Positions 40,139 through 50,875 of a stretch of DNA of 64,000 nucleotides are shown piece by piece. Both the position numbers and the translations under genes were made by a program. The notes beneath the pieces were generated by a model. It was not told where the DNA came from. It ran no database searches and was given only the letters and a program-made list of their open reading frames with translations. The first letter of the stretch is position 1; the number at the start of each line of letters is the position of its first letter. Source of the stretch: Dyadobacter sp. SG02 (lineage in GTDB: Bacteria > Bacteroidota > Bacteroidia > Cytophagales > Spirosomataceae); NCBI RefSeq assembly GCF_900109045.1, contig NZ_FNYL01000004.1, forward strand, positions 294,055 through 358,054, written 5' to 3'.

Positions 40139-42778
40139 TTATTTAAGCCTCGCCAACGCTTCGGTCAATGTCGCGATCTTTGCCTCGGCGTCGGCTTGCT
40201 TGGCCTTTTCCTTTTCGACGATATCACCTTTCGCATTAGCCACGAAACGCTCGTTCGAGAGCTTTTTCATGACCGATTCGAGGAAGCCTTTCGTGTATTC
40301 CAATTCGCGCAAAAGATTCTCGCGCTCTGCTTCCACATCCAGCTCATCAGCCAGGTTCACAAAGAACTCATCCGACTTTACCCGGAACGACGTTCCTTCC
40401 GCTTCGCCAGTCACATAACTGATACCTTCCACATTCGCCAGCTTTTCGATCAGCGGGGTTAATGCAGTATAGCGCTCGCCCGCATCCGTGCGGATCGCGA
40501 GTGGCAATGCTGTTTTTGGACTAATACCTTTTGCATTGCGCAGGTTACGAATGGAAGAGACCAGTTCAAACAAGATATCAAAGTCATTCAGTAATGCCTG
40601 ATCGAACTCAGCGGCCTGCGGGAAATGCGCGATACAAATCGAATCGTTTTCGCGTCTTTCAATAATATTCTGCCAAATCTCTTCCGAAATGAACGGCATG
40701 AACGGGTGCAACAAGCGCATTTGCCGATCGAAGAAATCGAGCGTGGAATCGTAAGTCGACAGGTCGATCGGTTGCTCGAAGCCTGGCTTGATCATTTCCA
40801 GGTATTGCGCGCAGAAATCATCCCAGATCAGCTTATATACCGAATTCAAGGCATCCGAAATACGGAATTTCGAGAAGTGGTCCTGAACCTCGGCCAGGGT
40901 CTGGTTCAATTTGCTTTCAAACCATTGTACTGCCAGTTTCGAACCTTCGGGAACCGGAAGCTCGCTGTCAACCGTCCAGCCTTTCACGAGGCGGAATGCA
41001 TTCCATACTTTATTACCAAAATTCCGGCCCTGCTCGATCAGCTTCTCATCGTAGGGCAAATCGTTGCCCGCCTGCGAGCTGAAAAGCATTCCGGTACGGA
41101 TGCTGTCCGCACCATATTTATCAATCAGGTCGATCGGATCGGGCGAGTTACCCAGCGATTTCGACATTTTACGGCCCTGCTTGTCGCGGACGATGCCGGT
41201 CAGGTACACATTCTTGAATGGATACTGACCGCGGTATTCATAACCTGCGATGATCATCCGCGCCACCCAGAAGAACAGGATTTCAGGAGCGGTGACGAGG
41301 TCGTTGGTCGGGTAATAGTAATTTACATCCGCATTATCCGGCTCTTTGATCCCATTGAAAACCGAGATCGGCCACAGCCACGACGAGAACCAGGTGTCCA
41401 CCACGTCGGGGTCCTGGGTAAGGTCTTCTTCGGTCAATGCAAAAAGCTGGTATTCGTGCTGGGCCTTCCGCAATGCCTCCCGTTTCGACTTCGCGACGAT
41501 AATCGTACCGTCGTTCAGGTAGTAAGCCGGAATGCGGTGGCCCCACCAGAGCTGGCGGCTGATGTTCCAGTCGCGGACATTCTCCATCCAGTGGCGGTAA
41601 GTATTCTTGAATTTCGCGGGAATCAGCTGAACGGTGTCGTTCATCACATTCTCGAACGCCGGCTTGCTGATCTTCTCCATTTTCAGAAACCACTGCTCCG
41701 AAAGCCGTGGCTCAATCACCGAATCCGTCCGCTCCGAATGCCCTACATTCGACCGGTATTCTTCCACTTTCACCAGGTTACCCGATTCTTCGAGCAACCT
41801 GACGATCTTCTTGCGGGCAATGAAGCGATCTTCGCCTACCAGGATCTGCGCCTTCTCATTTAAAGTACCATCTTCATTCAGAAGATCGATAATAGGCAGG
41901 TTATGACGCTTTCCAAGTTCATAGTCATTCGTATCATGTGCTGGCGTCACTTTCAGGCACCCCGTACCAAACTCCATTTCCACGTAATCATCCGCGATAA
42001 TCGGAATCGCCCGGTTGATCAACGGAATCAACACTTTCTTACCAATCAAATGCTGATAACGCTCATCGGCAGGATTCACACAAATCGCCACATCGGCCAT
42101 AATGGTCTCAGGCCGCGTAGTAGCGATCACAACGCCTCCCTCGGTCCCTCCTCCATTCTCCTCTTCCAAAGGATACCGCAGATAAACCAGCTTCTGATTC
42201 ACCTCCTTCATGATCACCTCCTCGTCGGAAACGGTCGTGCGCGCCTGCGGGTCCCAGTTCACCATCCGGTGGCCTCGATAAATATCACCTTTATTGTAGA
42301 GGTCGATGAAAACGTCGATCACCGAATCGTACAAATCCGGCTCCATTGTGAAGCGCGTACGGTCCCAGTCGCAGGAAGCGCCGAGCTTGCGGAGTTGTTT
42401 CAGGATAATCCCGCCGTATTTGTGCGTCCATTCCCAGCAGTATTCGATGAATTCGTCGCGGGTAATGTCGCGCTTGCTGATGCCTCGCTCTTTGAGCATC
42501 GCCACCACTTTGGCTTCGGTAGCAATGGAAGCATGGTCGGTGCCGGGTACCCAGCACGCCTCTTTGCCTTCCATCCGCGCCTTGCGCACGAGAATATCCT
42601 GAATGGTATTATTGAGCATATGCCCCATGTGCAGCACGCCGGTGACGTTCGGCGGCGGGATCACGATGGTGTAGGGTTCTTTGTCAGGATTGGGTTTCGA
42701 CTGAAAGAACTTGTTCTCTATCCAGTAGGAGTACCATTTATCCTCTATCTCCTGAGGGGCATAAGTTTTGGAAATCAT
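40139..42778 (-). CDS. valS: Valyl-tRNA synthetase
   Basis: Charges tRNA-Val, a class I aminoacyl-tRNA synthetase of 879 residues. The HIGH motif appears as PPNVTGVLHMGHM near residue 45-55 and the KMSKS loop as GRKMSKSLGNSPDP near 525. The large CP1 editing domain lies between them. The C-terminal coiled-coil arm (about 805-879) is rich in Glu, Lys and Ala, as usual for ValRS. No T-box or other leader structure is evident upstream. Confidence 0.97.
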   Translation of the reverse strand: MISKTYAPQEIEDKWYSYWIENKFFQSKPNPDKEPYTIVIPPPNVTGVLHMGHMLNNTIQDILVRKARMEGKEACWVPGTDHASIATEAKVVAMLKERGISKRDITRDEFIEYCWEWTHKYGGIILKQLRKLGASCDWDRTRFTMEPDLYDSVIDVFIDLYNKGDIYRGHRMVNWDPQARTTVSDEEVIMKEVNQKLVYLRYPLEEENGGGTEGGVVIATTRPETIMADVAICVNPADERYQHLIGKKVLIPLINRAIPIIADDYVEMEFGTGCLKVTPAHDTNDYELGKRHNLPIIDLLNEDGTLNEKAQILVGEDRFIARKKIVRLLEESGNLVKVEEYRSNVGHSERTDSVIEPRLSEQWFLKMEKISKPAFENVMNDTVQLIPAKFKNTYRHWMENVRDWNISRQLWWGHRIPAYYLNDGTIIVAKSKREALRKAQHEYQLFALTEEDLTQDPDVVDTWFSSWLWPISVFNGIKEPDNADVNYYYPTNDLVTAPEILFFWVARMIIAGYEYRGQYPFKNVYLTGIVRDKQGRKMSKSLGNSPDPIDLIDKYGADSIRTGMLFSSQAGNDLPYDEKLIEQGRNFGNKVWNAFRLVKGWTVDSELPVPEGSKLAVQWFESKLNQTLAEVQDHFSKFRISDALNSVYKLIWDDFCAQYLEMIKPGFEQPIDLSTYDSTLDFFDRQMRLLHPFMPFISEEIWQNIIERRENDSICIAHFPQAAEFDQALLNDFDILFELVSSIRNLRNAKGISPKTALPLAIRTDAGERYTALTPLIEKLANVEGISYVTGEAEGTSFRVKSDEFFVNLADELDVEAERENLLRELEYTKGFLESVMKKLSNERFVANAKGDIVEKEKAKQADAEAKIATLTEALARLK

Positions 42779-42856
42779 TGCGTGTTCAGAAATTTACCGT
42801 AACTGTCGGTTAGTCATCTTAAAAAGACGGCAAGTTAGCGGTTACGGGCGATATTT

Positions 42857-44695
42857 CTAAACTATTTGCTCCTCTTTGCGGACCGGCAGCCAGATCGTAA
42901 ATGTGCTTCCCTCACCCGGTTTGCTTAGCAGGCGAACGGTTCCATCGTGCGCTTCCACCATCTTTTTGACATAACTCAACCCGAGCCCGAAGCCTTTCAC
43001 ATCATGCACATTACCCGTGGGTACGCGGTAGAAAGTATCGAAAACGCGCTGCTGCTGTTCACGGCTCATGCCTATGCCCTTATCGGCGATCGATATGGCA
43101 ATACCGCCGTTTTCATTTTTGGTATTGATCATTAAATGCAGCTTTTCCGGCGAATATTTGATCGCATTGTCGATGAGGTTGTTCAAAATATTGGAGATAT
43201 GCACCTCGTCCGCCGCCACTACATCCTCTTCCGCATCGAAATTCAGATCTACCTCGCCTTCCTTCTGCTCGATCTGCACGCTCTGGCCATTCAAAGCCGC
43301 ACCGATCAGGTCATGAATATTGGTTTCGGTGATTTTCAGTTTGACATGGCCTTTATCGAGCAATGCCATTTGCAAAACCTTCTCCACGTGCGTCCCGAGC
43401 CGCTTGTTCTCTTCGCGGATAATCCCGAGGTAGCGGTCAAGCCGCGCGCCTTTGGGATTATCCATCAGTGAAGCCGAATTCTCGTGTGCCATTTCCGCAG
43501 CCAATGCGATGGTCGAAATAGGCGTTTTGAACTCGTGGGTCATGTTATTAATGAAGTCGTTCTTGATATCGGAAAGCTTTTTCTGGCGAAGAATGGTCGT
43601 CACGGCCATATAGAAGCAGGCCATGATCACGATGATCAGAATACCCGAGCCGCCGAACATCACGCCCATATTGCTGAGAATGTACCGCTGCTGATCAGGG
43701 AAGAACACATATAATGCATTTTGCGCGCTCAATGTCTCGTTTGGAAAGAGCGACGCTTTATACGAGCGCTCCTCCCACTCCCCCGGACGCATACTCACGG
43801 TCGAGAAAATGAGGCTGTCCGGCGACCCGCCACGTACGGCGCCGCGTACCGCAAACTCATAGGGCAAGGTTACACCATTCTGAATGAGTTGCTTTTTCAA
43901 TAAGGTATCCAGCAAAAAGCGGTTCACGCGCTGCTCGATCGGCCTTTTGGTATAAATAAAATCCTTCATGACCTCTTTGAGCAGCTCGGCGCGATCAGGT
44001 TCCCCCGTATTCAGGATAGTTTTTGATTTCTGTTTTGCCCATTTCGAGTTTTCCGGCAATGTTACTTTCCGGTTCGCTATGTTCCTGGCAACCGAATCCT
44101 TTTTTGTCAAATCACCTTTTCGCCGGATTTCGGAATCGCCCATATTGCGCATGGCATTGCCTAAACGACGCTCATCGTCGAGCCTGCGGCGCATAAATTC
44201 GTCGATACCAGCCATACCATATTGCTGCGCCTGGAAAAACTCTTCGATAATCCGCTGCTGATGGTCCACCATGACTCTGAAATTGGGGCTTAGCACGTCC
44301 GTAGGCACGGCTTCGGTGATGATCTGGTAATGGATTTCCTCACCATTAGGCCCGATGGCCACTTCCATGCGCGGTTGAATGCGGGTGAGTTGCTCTTGCA
44401 TGGGTGCTTTGGGCGTAACCGGGGCGGTCCGCTTCACGGGCATCTCGCGCAGCTGCGCAATGCGGTCAAGCCTGCTTTTCTGCTGCTCGGCCTCGATGCG
44501 CCGTTGCAGGAGGTACATCATTTCCTGCTTTTCCAACCGGTGCACCACCTGCTGTACCGACTCGGAGACTTTCTGATTAAACTGGTCGTTCTTGATCGCG
44601 ATCGCCTCCCTGATCCAGTACCATTGAAAGCCGATGAGGCCGATCAATGCGAGGCACATCAGCCCTACGATAATTTGTATTTTCCGCTTGGTCAT
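42857..44695 (-). CDS. Membrane-bound sensor histidine kinase
   Basis: A 612-residue protein from the ATG at 44693-44695. One transmembrane segment lies near residue 10-28 and a second near 335-355 (ILIIVIMACFYMAVTTI), bounding a periplasmic sensor region with a helical, Arg/Gln-rich stretch. HisKA follows with the phospho-accepting His in DFINNMTHEFKTPIST, then HATPase_c with NNLIDNAIKYSPE, ADKGIGM and GFGLGLSYVKK. No response-regulator gene is adjacent, so the partner is unknown. Divergent from a secreted protein gene that starts 170 bp away. Confidence 0.92.
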   Translation of the reverse strand: MTKRKIQIIVGLMCLALIGLIGFQWYWIREAIAIKNDQFNQKVSESVQQVVHRLEKQEMMYLLQRRIEAEQQKSRLDRIAQLREMPVKRTAPVTPKAPMQEQLTRIQPRMEVAIGPNGEEIHYQIITEAVPTDVLSPNFRVMVDHQQRIIEEFFQAQQYGMAGIDEFMRRRLDDERRLGNAMRNMGDSEIRRKGDLTKKDSVARNIANRKVTLPENSKWAKQKSKTILNTGEPDRAELLKEVMKDFIYTKRPIEQRVNRFLLDTLLKKQLIQNGVTLPYEFAVRGAVRGGSPDSLIFSTVSMRPGEWEERSYKASLFPNETLSAQNALYVFFPDQQRYILSNMGVMFGGSGILIIVIMACFYMAVTTILRQKKLSDIKNDFINNMTHEFKTPISTIALAAEMAHENSASLMDNPKGARLDRYLGIIREENKRLGTHVEKVLQMALLDKGHVKLKITETNIHDLIGAALNGQSVQIEQKEGEVDLNFDAEEDVVAADEVHISNILNNLIDNAIKYSPEKLHLMINTKNENGGIAISIADKGIGMSREQQQRVFDTFYRVPTGNVHDVKGFGLGLSYVKKMVEAHDGTVRLLSKPGEGSTFTIWLPVRKEEQIV

Positions 44696-44865
44696 AATTT
44701 TCGCTTCCCGTATGCAACGCGGGCCGTACTTTGCCCGACATTTTGCCAAGAACAAATTTAATGTTTCGCCCCCGGCCGAAGGTGTTTTTAACATTATTTA
44801 ACAGCGCCTCAAGCAACATAGCCATGGTTTTGCAATTCATTCAGACTCAAAACAAAAACTGCTTT

Positions 44866-45705
44866 ATGAAAACTGTTTCTATTCAAAAACTGACATGGTC
44901 GCTGCTGCTCGTGGCGGCACCGGCGCTGCTATCCGTTGCGCAGGCCCAATCCGACAAAAAACCTAAAAAGGATGACGACGATCAAAAGACCAGCATCCAC
45001 ATCCGGGTAACGGAGGATGATAACGGCAAGACACGCGACATTGAAAAAAGCTACAAGGTGGGCGCGCTGAGCGATGACGAAAGGCAGAAATTCGTCGATA
45101 AAGTACTGGACTCATTGAATGTCGACAAAAAGCGCAAGCAGACCATTTCCATCACCGTCGATGACGGTGCCGACGGTGTGATAGCAGCCAAAAAACGCAA
45201 AAAAGTGATCGTCGACCACCGCGATCCGCGCGAGCCGATGGTATTCCACTGGGACGGCGACTTCAAATACGACCTGGATTGGGATTCGGAGAAATTCAGC
45301 CACGATATGAAAAAGATCGAGAAGGATTTCAACAAAAACTTCCATCCCAAAGCCAAAATGATGATGCGCGATATGGAGGATTTCGGCAAGAATTTCGGCA
45401 AAAGCTTTGATTATGCCTGGGATAACAGCTCAAATGCCAAAGGAGCGAGCATCCGGTCATTGAACGCCTATACAAACAACCCGGCCGACGACGTGCTCAA
45501 CCTCCGTTTCAGCGTTCCCAAAAAGGGGAATGTGACGGTAACAGTGACCGACACGAAAGGTAAGGAAGTAGGCAAAAAGGAGATTCACGAGTTCGAAGGC
45601 GAGTACGTAGGTCAGATCGAACTTAAGAAAAATACAAAAGGAACGCTGTTCGTAACGGTGGTTCAGGATGAAGATGGAGCGGTGAAAAGGGTGGTTATTC
45701 CCTGA
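44866..45705 (+). CDS. Secreted protein with a C-terminal T9SS-like beta domain
   Basis: A 279-residue exported protein from the ATG at 44866. The signal peptide (LLLVAAPALLSVAQAQ) leads into a very charged Lys/Asp-rich region (PKKDDDDQKTSIHIRVTEDD). The last 85 residues resemble a type IX sorting domain: AYTNNPADDVLNLRFSVP, then VTVTDTKGKEVGKKE, FEGEYVGQIELK and a final VVIP. The middle is acid- and Phe/Asp-rich (FNKNFHPKAKMMMRDMEDFG) with no known fold. Divergent from the histidine kinase gene and possibly functionally linked, by position only. Confidence 0.72.
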   Translation: MKTVSIQKLTWSLLLVAAPALLSVAQAQSDKKPKKDDDDQKTSIHIRVTEDDNGKTRDIEKSYKVGALSDDERQKFVDKVLDSLNVDKKRKQTISITVDDGADGVIAAKKRKKVIVDHRDPREPMVFHWDGDFKYDLDWDSEKFSHDMKKIEKDFNKNFHPKAKMMMRDMEDFGKNFGKSFDYAWDNSSNAKGASIRSLNAYTNNPADDVLNLRFSVPKKGNVTVTVTDTKGKEVGKKEIHEFEGEYVGQIELKKNTKGTLFVTVVQDEDGAVKRVVIP

Positions 45706-45728
45706 TTGGAGCCACTTTTACGATAGCG

Positions 45729-45764
45729 AATCCCCTTTGTCGGAAATGACGAAGGGGATTTTTA
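45729..45764 (+). terminator. Terminator after the T9SS-like protein gene
   Basis: The stem AATCCCCTT / AAGGGGATT with a T-rich tail (TTTTATT), 24 bp after the stop codon. The loop carries an inner GTC/GAC pair. Confidence 0.8.
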
Positions 45765-45784
45765 TTGTAAAAATTATGCAACAA

Positions 45785-45818
45785 TTTCGCACACATCATG
45801 GTAAGAGTTGTAAATTTG
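45785..45818 (+). promoter_or_regulatory. Promoter of adk-obgE
   Basis: TTTC (45785-45788), then 22 bp, then TAAATTTG (45811-45818), close to the Bacteroidota consensus, 46 bp before the adk ATG. Confidence 0.6.
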
Positions 45819-45863
45819 CCGCTTATTCACCAATCTACCGCGACATCAATTTTTGAAGCAACT

Positions 45864-46436
45864 ATGCTGAATCTTATACTGTTTGGCCCTCCGGGCGCCG
45901 GGAAAGGTACCCAAAGTGAAAAAATAATTGCAAAGTACAATTTGATCCACCTTTCGACAGGAGATCTGTTACGCTCGGAAATTCAGGCTGGAACAGAGCT
46001 GGGACTGAAAGCCAAAACTTTGATGGACCAGGGTATTCTGGTACCGGACGAAGTGGTGATCGGGATGATCGACAACAAGTTGAAAGAAAACCGGAACGGT
46101 GCGGGTTTCATCTTCGACGGGTTCCCGAGAACGGTGAAACAAGCCGAAGCACTCGACAATTTGCTTACGAGCTACAACGAAAGCATTTCGGTGATGGTCG
46201 CATTATCGGTTGACGACGATGAGCTATTGGCCCGTCTTCTGAACCGCGGCAAAACTTCCGGTCGTCCCGACGACCAGAACGAAGAATTGATCGCAAAACG
46301 CATTCAGGAATATAACAGCAAAACAAAACCCGTTGCCGATTATTACCAGGAACAAGGTAAGTTTATCGCTATCAACGGAATAGGTGAAATCGATTTTATT
46401 TTCGGGGAAATCTCGAATGCGATCGAAGCAGCCTGA
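45864..46436 (+). CDS. adk: Adenylate kinase
   Basis: Interconverts ATP + AMP and 2 ADP. The 190-residue enzyme begins MLNLILFGPPGAGKGTQSEK (P-loop at 8-15). The AMP-binding part has STGDLLRSEI and GFIFDGFPRTVKQAEAL. It is a short-LID form with LLNRGKTSGRPDDQ in place of the long zinc-binding lid, usual for this phylum. The start at 45864 is chosen because the upstream in-frame codons overlap the TAAATTTG promoter. Followed by obgE at 27 bp. Confidence 0.95.
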   Translation: MLNLILFGPPGAGKGTQSEKIIAKYNLIHLSTGDLLRSEIQAGTELGLKAKTLMDQGILVPDEVVIGMIDNKLKENRNGAGFIFDGFPRTVKQAEALDNLLTSYNESISVMVALSVDDDELLARLLNRGKTSGRPDDQNEELIAKRIQEYNSKTKPVADYYQEQGKFIAINGIGEIDFIFGEISNAIEAA

Positions 46437-46463
46437 TTTCTATTTTTTTTTCACTATACCCAC

Positions 46464-47471
46464 ATGGCCTCCTCTAACTTCATCGACTACGTAAAAATCA
46501 ATGCGCGCTCCGGCAACGGCGGTGCCGGCTCCATGCATTTCAGACGTGAAAAACACGTCGAAAAAGGCGGGCCGGACGGCGGCGACGGCGGACGCGGAGG
46601 TCACGTGATATTGAAAGGCAATTCCCAACTCTGGACATTGCTGCATTTGAAATACACCAAACACGTAAAGGCATTCGACGGTAAAGGCGGAGAAGGCGGA
46701 CGGCGGACAGGTGCGATCGGAAAGGACATTATCCTGGAAGTTCCGCTGGGCACGATCGCTAAAAATTCCGAAACCGGCGAGCAGCTATTCGAAATTACCG
46801 AAGACGGACAGGAAATGATCCTGCTGCGTGGCGGTCGCGGCGGAATGGGTAACGACCATTTCAAATCCGCTACCAACCAGACGCCCCAGTACGCCCAGCC
46901 CGGCGAACCCGGGAAAGAAGAATGGTTCATCCTCGAACTGAAAGTACTGGCGGACGTGGGTTTGGTAGGTTTCCCGAATGCCGGTAAATCCACATTACTT
47001 TCGGTAGTATCCGCCGCCAAGCCCGAAATCGCCGATTACCCCTTCACCACCCTGGTTCCTAACCTCGGCGTAGTGCCTTACCGCGACTACAAATCCTTCG
47101 TCATGGCCGACATCCCGGGTATTATCGAAGGGGCGTCACAAGGTAAGGGCCTCGGGTTACGCTTCCTGCGGCACATCGAACGCAACTCCATCCTGCTTTT
47201 CCTGGTACCGGCCGACAGTGAGGACATCGAAGCGGAGTACCAGACACTGGTGCAAGAACTTCGCTTATACAATCCTCAACTGCTGGACAAGAACCGCATT
47301 CTTGCCATTTCCAAAATGGATGTAATCTCTGACGACGAACGGGTTACATTACAGAAAAACCTACCGAACGGCGTTCCCACACTTTTAATTTCTGCAATAA
47401 CCCAAGAAGGGATTGAACAATTAAAAGACAGGATATGGGAATTGATCAATTCGCCGTTCCCCGTACAATAA
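46464..47471 (+). CDS. obgE: GTPase Obg
   Basis: An essential ribosome-associated GTPase acting in large-subunit assembly and stress control. The 335-residue protein has the glycine-rich Obg fold (about 1-158: [28 protein letters not shown]). The G domain follows with G1 [13 protein letters not shown]2 DYPFTTL, G3 DIPGIIEGA, and G4 in ISKMD. It ends soon after the G domain and lacks the extra C-terminal domain found in some species. Cotranscribed with adk. Confidence 0.96.
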   Translation: MASSNFIDYVKINARSGNGGAGSMHFRREKHVEKGGPDGGDGGRGGHVILKGNSQLWTLLHLKYTKHVKAFDGKGGEGGRRTGAIGKDIILEVPLGTIAKNSETGEQLFEITEDGQEMILLRGGRGGMGNDHFKSATNQTPQYAQPGEPGKEEWFILELKVLADVGLVGFPNAGKSTLLSVVSAAKPEIADYPFTTLVPNLGVVPYRDYKSFVMADIPGIIEGASQGKGLGLRFLRHIERNSILLFLVPADSEDIEAEYQTLVQELRLYNPQLLDKNRILAISKMDVISDDERVTLQKNLPNGVPTLLISAITQEGIEQLKDRIWELINSPFPVQ

Positions 47472-47546
47472 TAATTTCTTGAAAGAGGCAACCTTTCGAT
47501 GCAAATTGTGTGTCCAAGCAGTTATTTCAAAGAATTTATAGTCACC

Positions 47547-50500
47547 ATGAGACACTATCTACCGTATTTCTATTGGGTAGTATTCAGTATTATTTCTTTC
47601 ACCGCACACGGACAAATCAATATCGATTTCCCCTCCGACCGCGCCGTTTTCCAGCGTGACGCGAACAAGAAAGCCAATATTTACATTGCCGGCAGCTACA
47701 CCAAAATAGCCGACAAGATTCAGGTGAAACTCTCCGTCCGTAACGGTGGCGCCGACAGGGACTGGACCAGCATTAACGACAACCCTCAGGGTGGCTTTTT
47801 CTCCGGTACGCTTTCCGATGTGCAAGGCGGCTGGTACAAACTCGAAATCCGTGCTTTGAAAGGCGGCCAGGTAATCGCGACGAATTCCATCGAACACGTG
47901 GGTGTGGGCGAGGTGTTTTTGATTGCAGGGCAGTCAAACGCGCAAGGCTATGTGGACAATCAACCAAATCCGAGTGACGTCTGGGACGCGCCGAACGTAG
48001 ACGATGACCGGGTCAGTGTGGTAGATTACAAGAATGTGCCGGATGTGCCCGAGCTTCCCAGTGGGGACTCCAATTTTCCTTATCCATCATTCATACATCT
48101 GGAAAAGAGCACGAACATCGCACCCCGTGGCAAAACAGCCTGGTGCTGGGGAAGGTTAGGTAGCAGACTCGCTAGCAGACTGGGCGTACCAATATTATTT
48201 TATAATGTTGGATGGTGGGGTACCCATGTGGGCGCCTGGCGCGAGAGTATCAATGGCGGCCGACCAAAGTCGATTTACGCGGACAACACGTATTTTGATC
48301 CGGCAGGAATGCCCTATGGAAATATGCGGGATGCAATTCACCGCTATACTTCACTGACTGGCTTGAGAGGAGTCCTATGGCTTCAGGGAGAATCTGATAA
48401 CGATATGGAGCCCCAAACGAACCGGGCCAACTATTTCAGCGACCTGAAAGCCGTGATTGAAGCGTCCAGAAACGACGCCGGGAAAGACATTTCATGGGTG
48501 GTGTCACAAACTTCTTACGATAACAAAAATAAGACTGACAACGAAGTAATTGAAGGCCAGGGAATGGTCATCAACCAGGTACCTAACGTGTTTCAGGGCC
48601 CACTAACCGATTTAATCCAGGTTCCCCGTATTGACGCTGGCGGCGGTATCAACGGTGTTCACTTTATGAAAGACGGCCTTGTGCAGCTAGCAGATGCATG
48701 GTACAATAGCCTCAACGACGATTTTTTCAACCGCTCGACCCCCTATCCGGGATTACAGCCATTGAACGTGGTTGCTTCCTGCGCAGGCAATGGCAATGTG
48801 ACATTAACTGTAACTAACGGCGGATTGCGCGATTTCTCCTGGAGTGCGGGTGGTAATTCCAGCAGCGTTCAGGTTGGTAACGGAACCTACCGCGTAACGG
48901 CGCGGGACGACCGTAATAACCTGATCTGGTCACCTGAAATACGTGTAAACGAACAAATCCAGCCCAATCAGCCTACCATTACCATCGACGGAAGTAATCC
49001 GGTATGCGTGGGTAACACAGCCACATTGGTTTCAAGCATTGAAGATAATGCGATATGGAATACCGGCGCGACGGGCACACGCCTGCCTGTAACCGTAGGA
49101 GGTGATTATTTTGTGAAAGTTAAAAACATCTATGGTTGTGAATCTCAGTCGGACAAGGTGACTATGAGAGTGGTAACCTCTCCATTACCCGATAAGCCGA
49201 AGATCACCGCATCCGGCGTCCTCACATTCTGTCAGGGCGGCGAGGTAACACTTTCTTCCGATTCGAAGGTTAAAAGTGTCTGGTCAAATGGTGTTACTAA
49301 TGCCAGCATTACGGCAGTATCATCTGGCGATTTTCGCGTCCGCGCGCTCAACGATGAAGGCTGTTATTCCCCGGAGTCGGATCAAGTTACTGTGAAGGTT
49401 AACCCTTTGCCTGAAAAGCCGCAAATATCGCTAAGCGGCGAAACGACATTCTGCGCCGGCGGTAATGTAACCATGACGTCCAACTACGACAGCGGCAACG
49501 TCTGGAGCACAACCGCTACCACCAAAGCGATTTCGGTAACTACAACCGGTATTTTCTCGCTCACGCAGCGCGACGGAAATGGTTGTGAGGCCAAATCCGA
49601 CGAAGTGTCCGTGAAAGTAAACCCATTGCCTGAGACGCCCACGATTACCGCATTACGCCCTGTTATCTTCTGCGACCGCGATTATACCCGCCTGCGCAGC
49701 AGCGAGGCATATTCCTACCAATGGAGCAACGGCTCTACCGAACGCGAAATAGAAATCCGGACATCCGGCAATTTTACCATTTCGGCCAGAGATGGCAATG
49801 GTTGCGTGTCGGCGGTATCTCCGGTGGTGCAAGTGGTGTCGAACCCGCTTCCACCTACACCTGTCATCACCGCCGACGGTCCGACCACCTTCTGCGCCGA
49901 CCTGAGCGTAAACCTCACTTCGACCCCGGCAGCAGGCTTCCTGTGGAGCAATGGAGCCGCGACGCAAACCTTGAAAGTAACCCTGGCCGGCACCTATTCG
50001 GTTCAGACAATCAACGAGTTTACCTGTTATTCCGATCCGAGCAACCAGATCAGCACGCAAACACTCTCGTTGCCGCCATCGCCCACGGTGACCGCCCGGC
50101 AGGCGACCACATTCTGTGATGGTGACACGATTTCCCTGGATGCCGCGAATGGTAATGCGTTTTTCTGGAATAACGGACTGGAAGGCAACAGCATCGAAGT
50201 ATTTACAACAGGCAACTACGCGGCAAGGATTGTAGACGACCAGGGTTGTTATTCCCCTTACTCCGCCCCGGTTCCCGTGGATGTAAAACCCTCACCAGCC
50301 GCTCCGACTATCAGAAAGGTAGGCGTTTATACGCTTTTGGCAGAAAACAACCTGACAGCAGGCGATCACGTCTGGAAGTACAACGATGCGGAGCTACCCG
50401 AAAACAGCGCAACACTGAAAGCGGTACGGGCGGGTAACTATGTAGTCAACAACACCATTGTTTATAGCCCCACGCTCACCTGCGCATCCGAGTTCTCCGA

Positions 50501-50774
50501 ACCGTTCCTGTTCTATCTCGACACGGAGAATCCAGGCTTTGTCGCTTACCCGAATCCTACCTCGGAAAGGGTCACCGTGGAAACGCTGACCAACATCGTC
50601 AGCGCCGAGGTACAGATCATCGACAGTCGCGGCATTATCCACAGGACATTCAGAGTGGCGAAATTCGATAGCCGGCAATACTTTAACCTCACCGGGCTTT
50701 CCAGCGGGATTTATTTTATCAGGATTGTCTCGTCGTCGCTAAATGCTTCGCAAAAGCTGGTGATTGTGCGGTAA
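47547..50774 (+). CDS. Secreted SGNH/sialate O-acetylesterase-like protein with Ig-like repeats and T9SS tail
   Basis: A 1,075-residue exported protein from the ATG at 47547, with signal peptide (YWVVFSIISFTAHGQ). Residues about 115-405 form an SGNH hydrolase of the SASA type: FLIAGQSNAQG (nucleophile Ser), VLWLQGESDND, and INGVHF for the catalytic His region. Six Ig/PKD-like repeats of about 75-80 residues follow, each starting PxITxxGxxxFC and ending near GCYS..SD, with two diverged units at the edges. The last 75 residues are a type A T9SS sorting domain (YPNPTSERVTVE ... IRIVSSSLNASQKLVIVR). It likely acts on an acetylated glycan outside the cell. Confidence 0.85.
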   Translation: MRHYLPYFYWVVFSIISFTAHGQINIDFPSDRAVFQRDANKKANIYIAGSYTKIADKIQVKLSVRNGGADRDWTSINDNPQGGFFSGTLSDVQGGWYKLEIRALKGGQVIATNSIEHVGVGEVFLIAGQSNAQGYVDNQPNPSDVWDAPNVDDDRVSVVDYKNVPDVPELPSGDSNFPYPSFIHLEKSTNIAPRGKTAWCWGRLGSRLASRLGVPILFYNVGWWGTHVGAWRESINGGRPKSIYADNTYFDPAGMPYGNMRDAIHRYTSLTGLRGVLWLQGESDNDMEPQTNRANYFSDLKAVIEASRNDAGKDISWVVSQTSYDNKNKTDNEVIEGQGMVINQVPNVFQGPLTDLIQVPRIDAGGGINGVHFMKDGLVQLADAWYNSLNDDFFNRSTPYPGLQPLNVVASCAGNGNVTLTVTNGGLRDFSWSAGGNSSSVQVGNGTYRVTARDDRNNLIWSPEIRVNEQIQPNQPTITIDGSNPVCVGNTATLVSSIEDNAIWNTGATGTRLPVTVGGDYFVKVKNIYGCESQSDKVTMRVVTSPLPDKPKITASGVLTFCQGGEVTLSSDSKVKSVWSNGVTNASITAVSSGDFRVRALNDEGCYSPESDQVTVKVNPLPEKPQISLSGETTFCAGGNVTMTSNYDSGNVWSTTATTKAISVTTTGIFSLTQRDGNGCEAKSDEVSVKVNPLPETPTITALRPVIFCDRDYTRLRSSEAYSYQWSNGSTEREIEIRTSGNFTISARDGNGCVSAVSPVVQVVSNPLPPTPVITADGPTTFCADLSVNLTSTPAAGFLWSNGAATQTLKVTLAGTYSVQTINEFTCYSDPSNQISTQTLSLPPSPTVTARQATTFCDGDTISLDAANGNAFFWNNGLEGNSIEVFTTGNYAARIVDDQGCYSPYSAPVPVDVKPSPAAPTIRKVGVYTLLAENNLTAGDHVWKYNDAELPENSATLKAVRAGNYVVNNTIVYSPTLTCASEFSEPFLFYLDTENPGFVAYPNPTSERVTVETLTNIVSAEVQIIDSRGIIHRTFRVAKFDSRQYFNLTGLSSGIYFIRIVSSSLNASQKLVIVR

Positions 50775-50832
50775 AAAGGCGTCTTGGCAGACGCACAGGA
50801 GCGATCAAAGATTTCAGTGTTAATATAAATGA

Positions 50833-50872
50833 AGCGAGGCTGCCTCAATTAATATGAGACAGCCTCGCTTTT
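50833..50872. terminator. Terminator after the first esterase-like gene
   Basis: A long stem AGCGAGGCTG..CTCA / TGAG..CAGCCTCGCT with a T-rich tail. It could also serve the opposite strand. Confidence 0.85.
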
Positions 50873-50875
50873 TAT

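Noticed and set aside
40625..41863. A 412-codon plus-strand frame opposite valS
   Set aside because: A long antisense frame arising from the codon bias of valS; no signal or domain.
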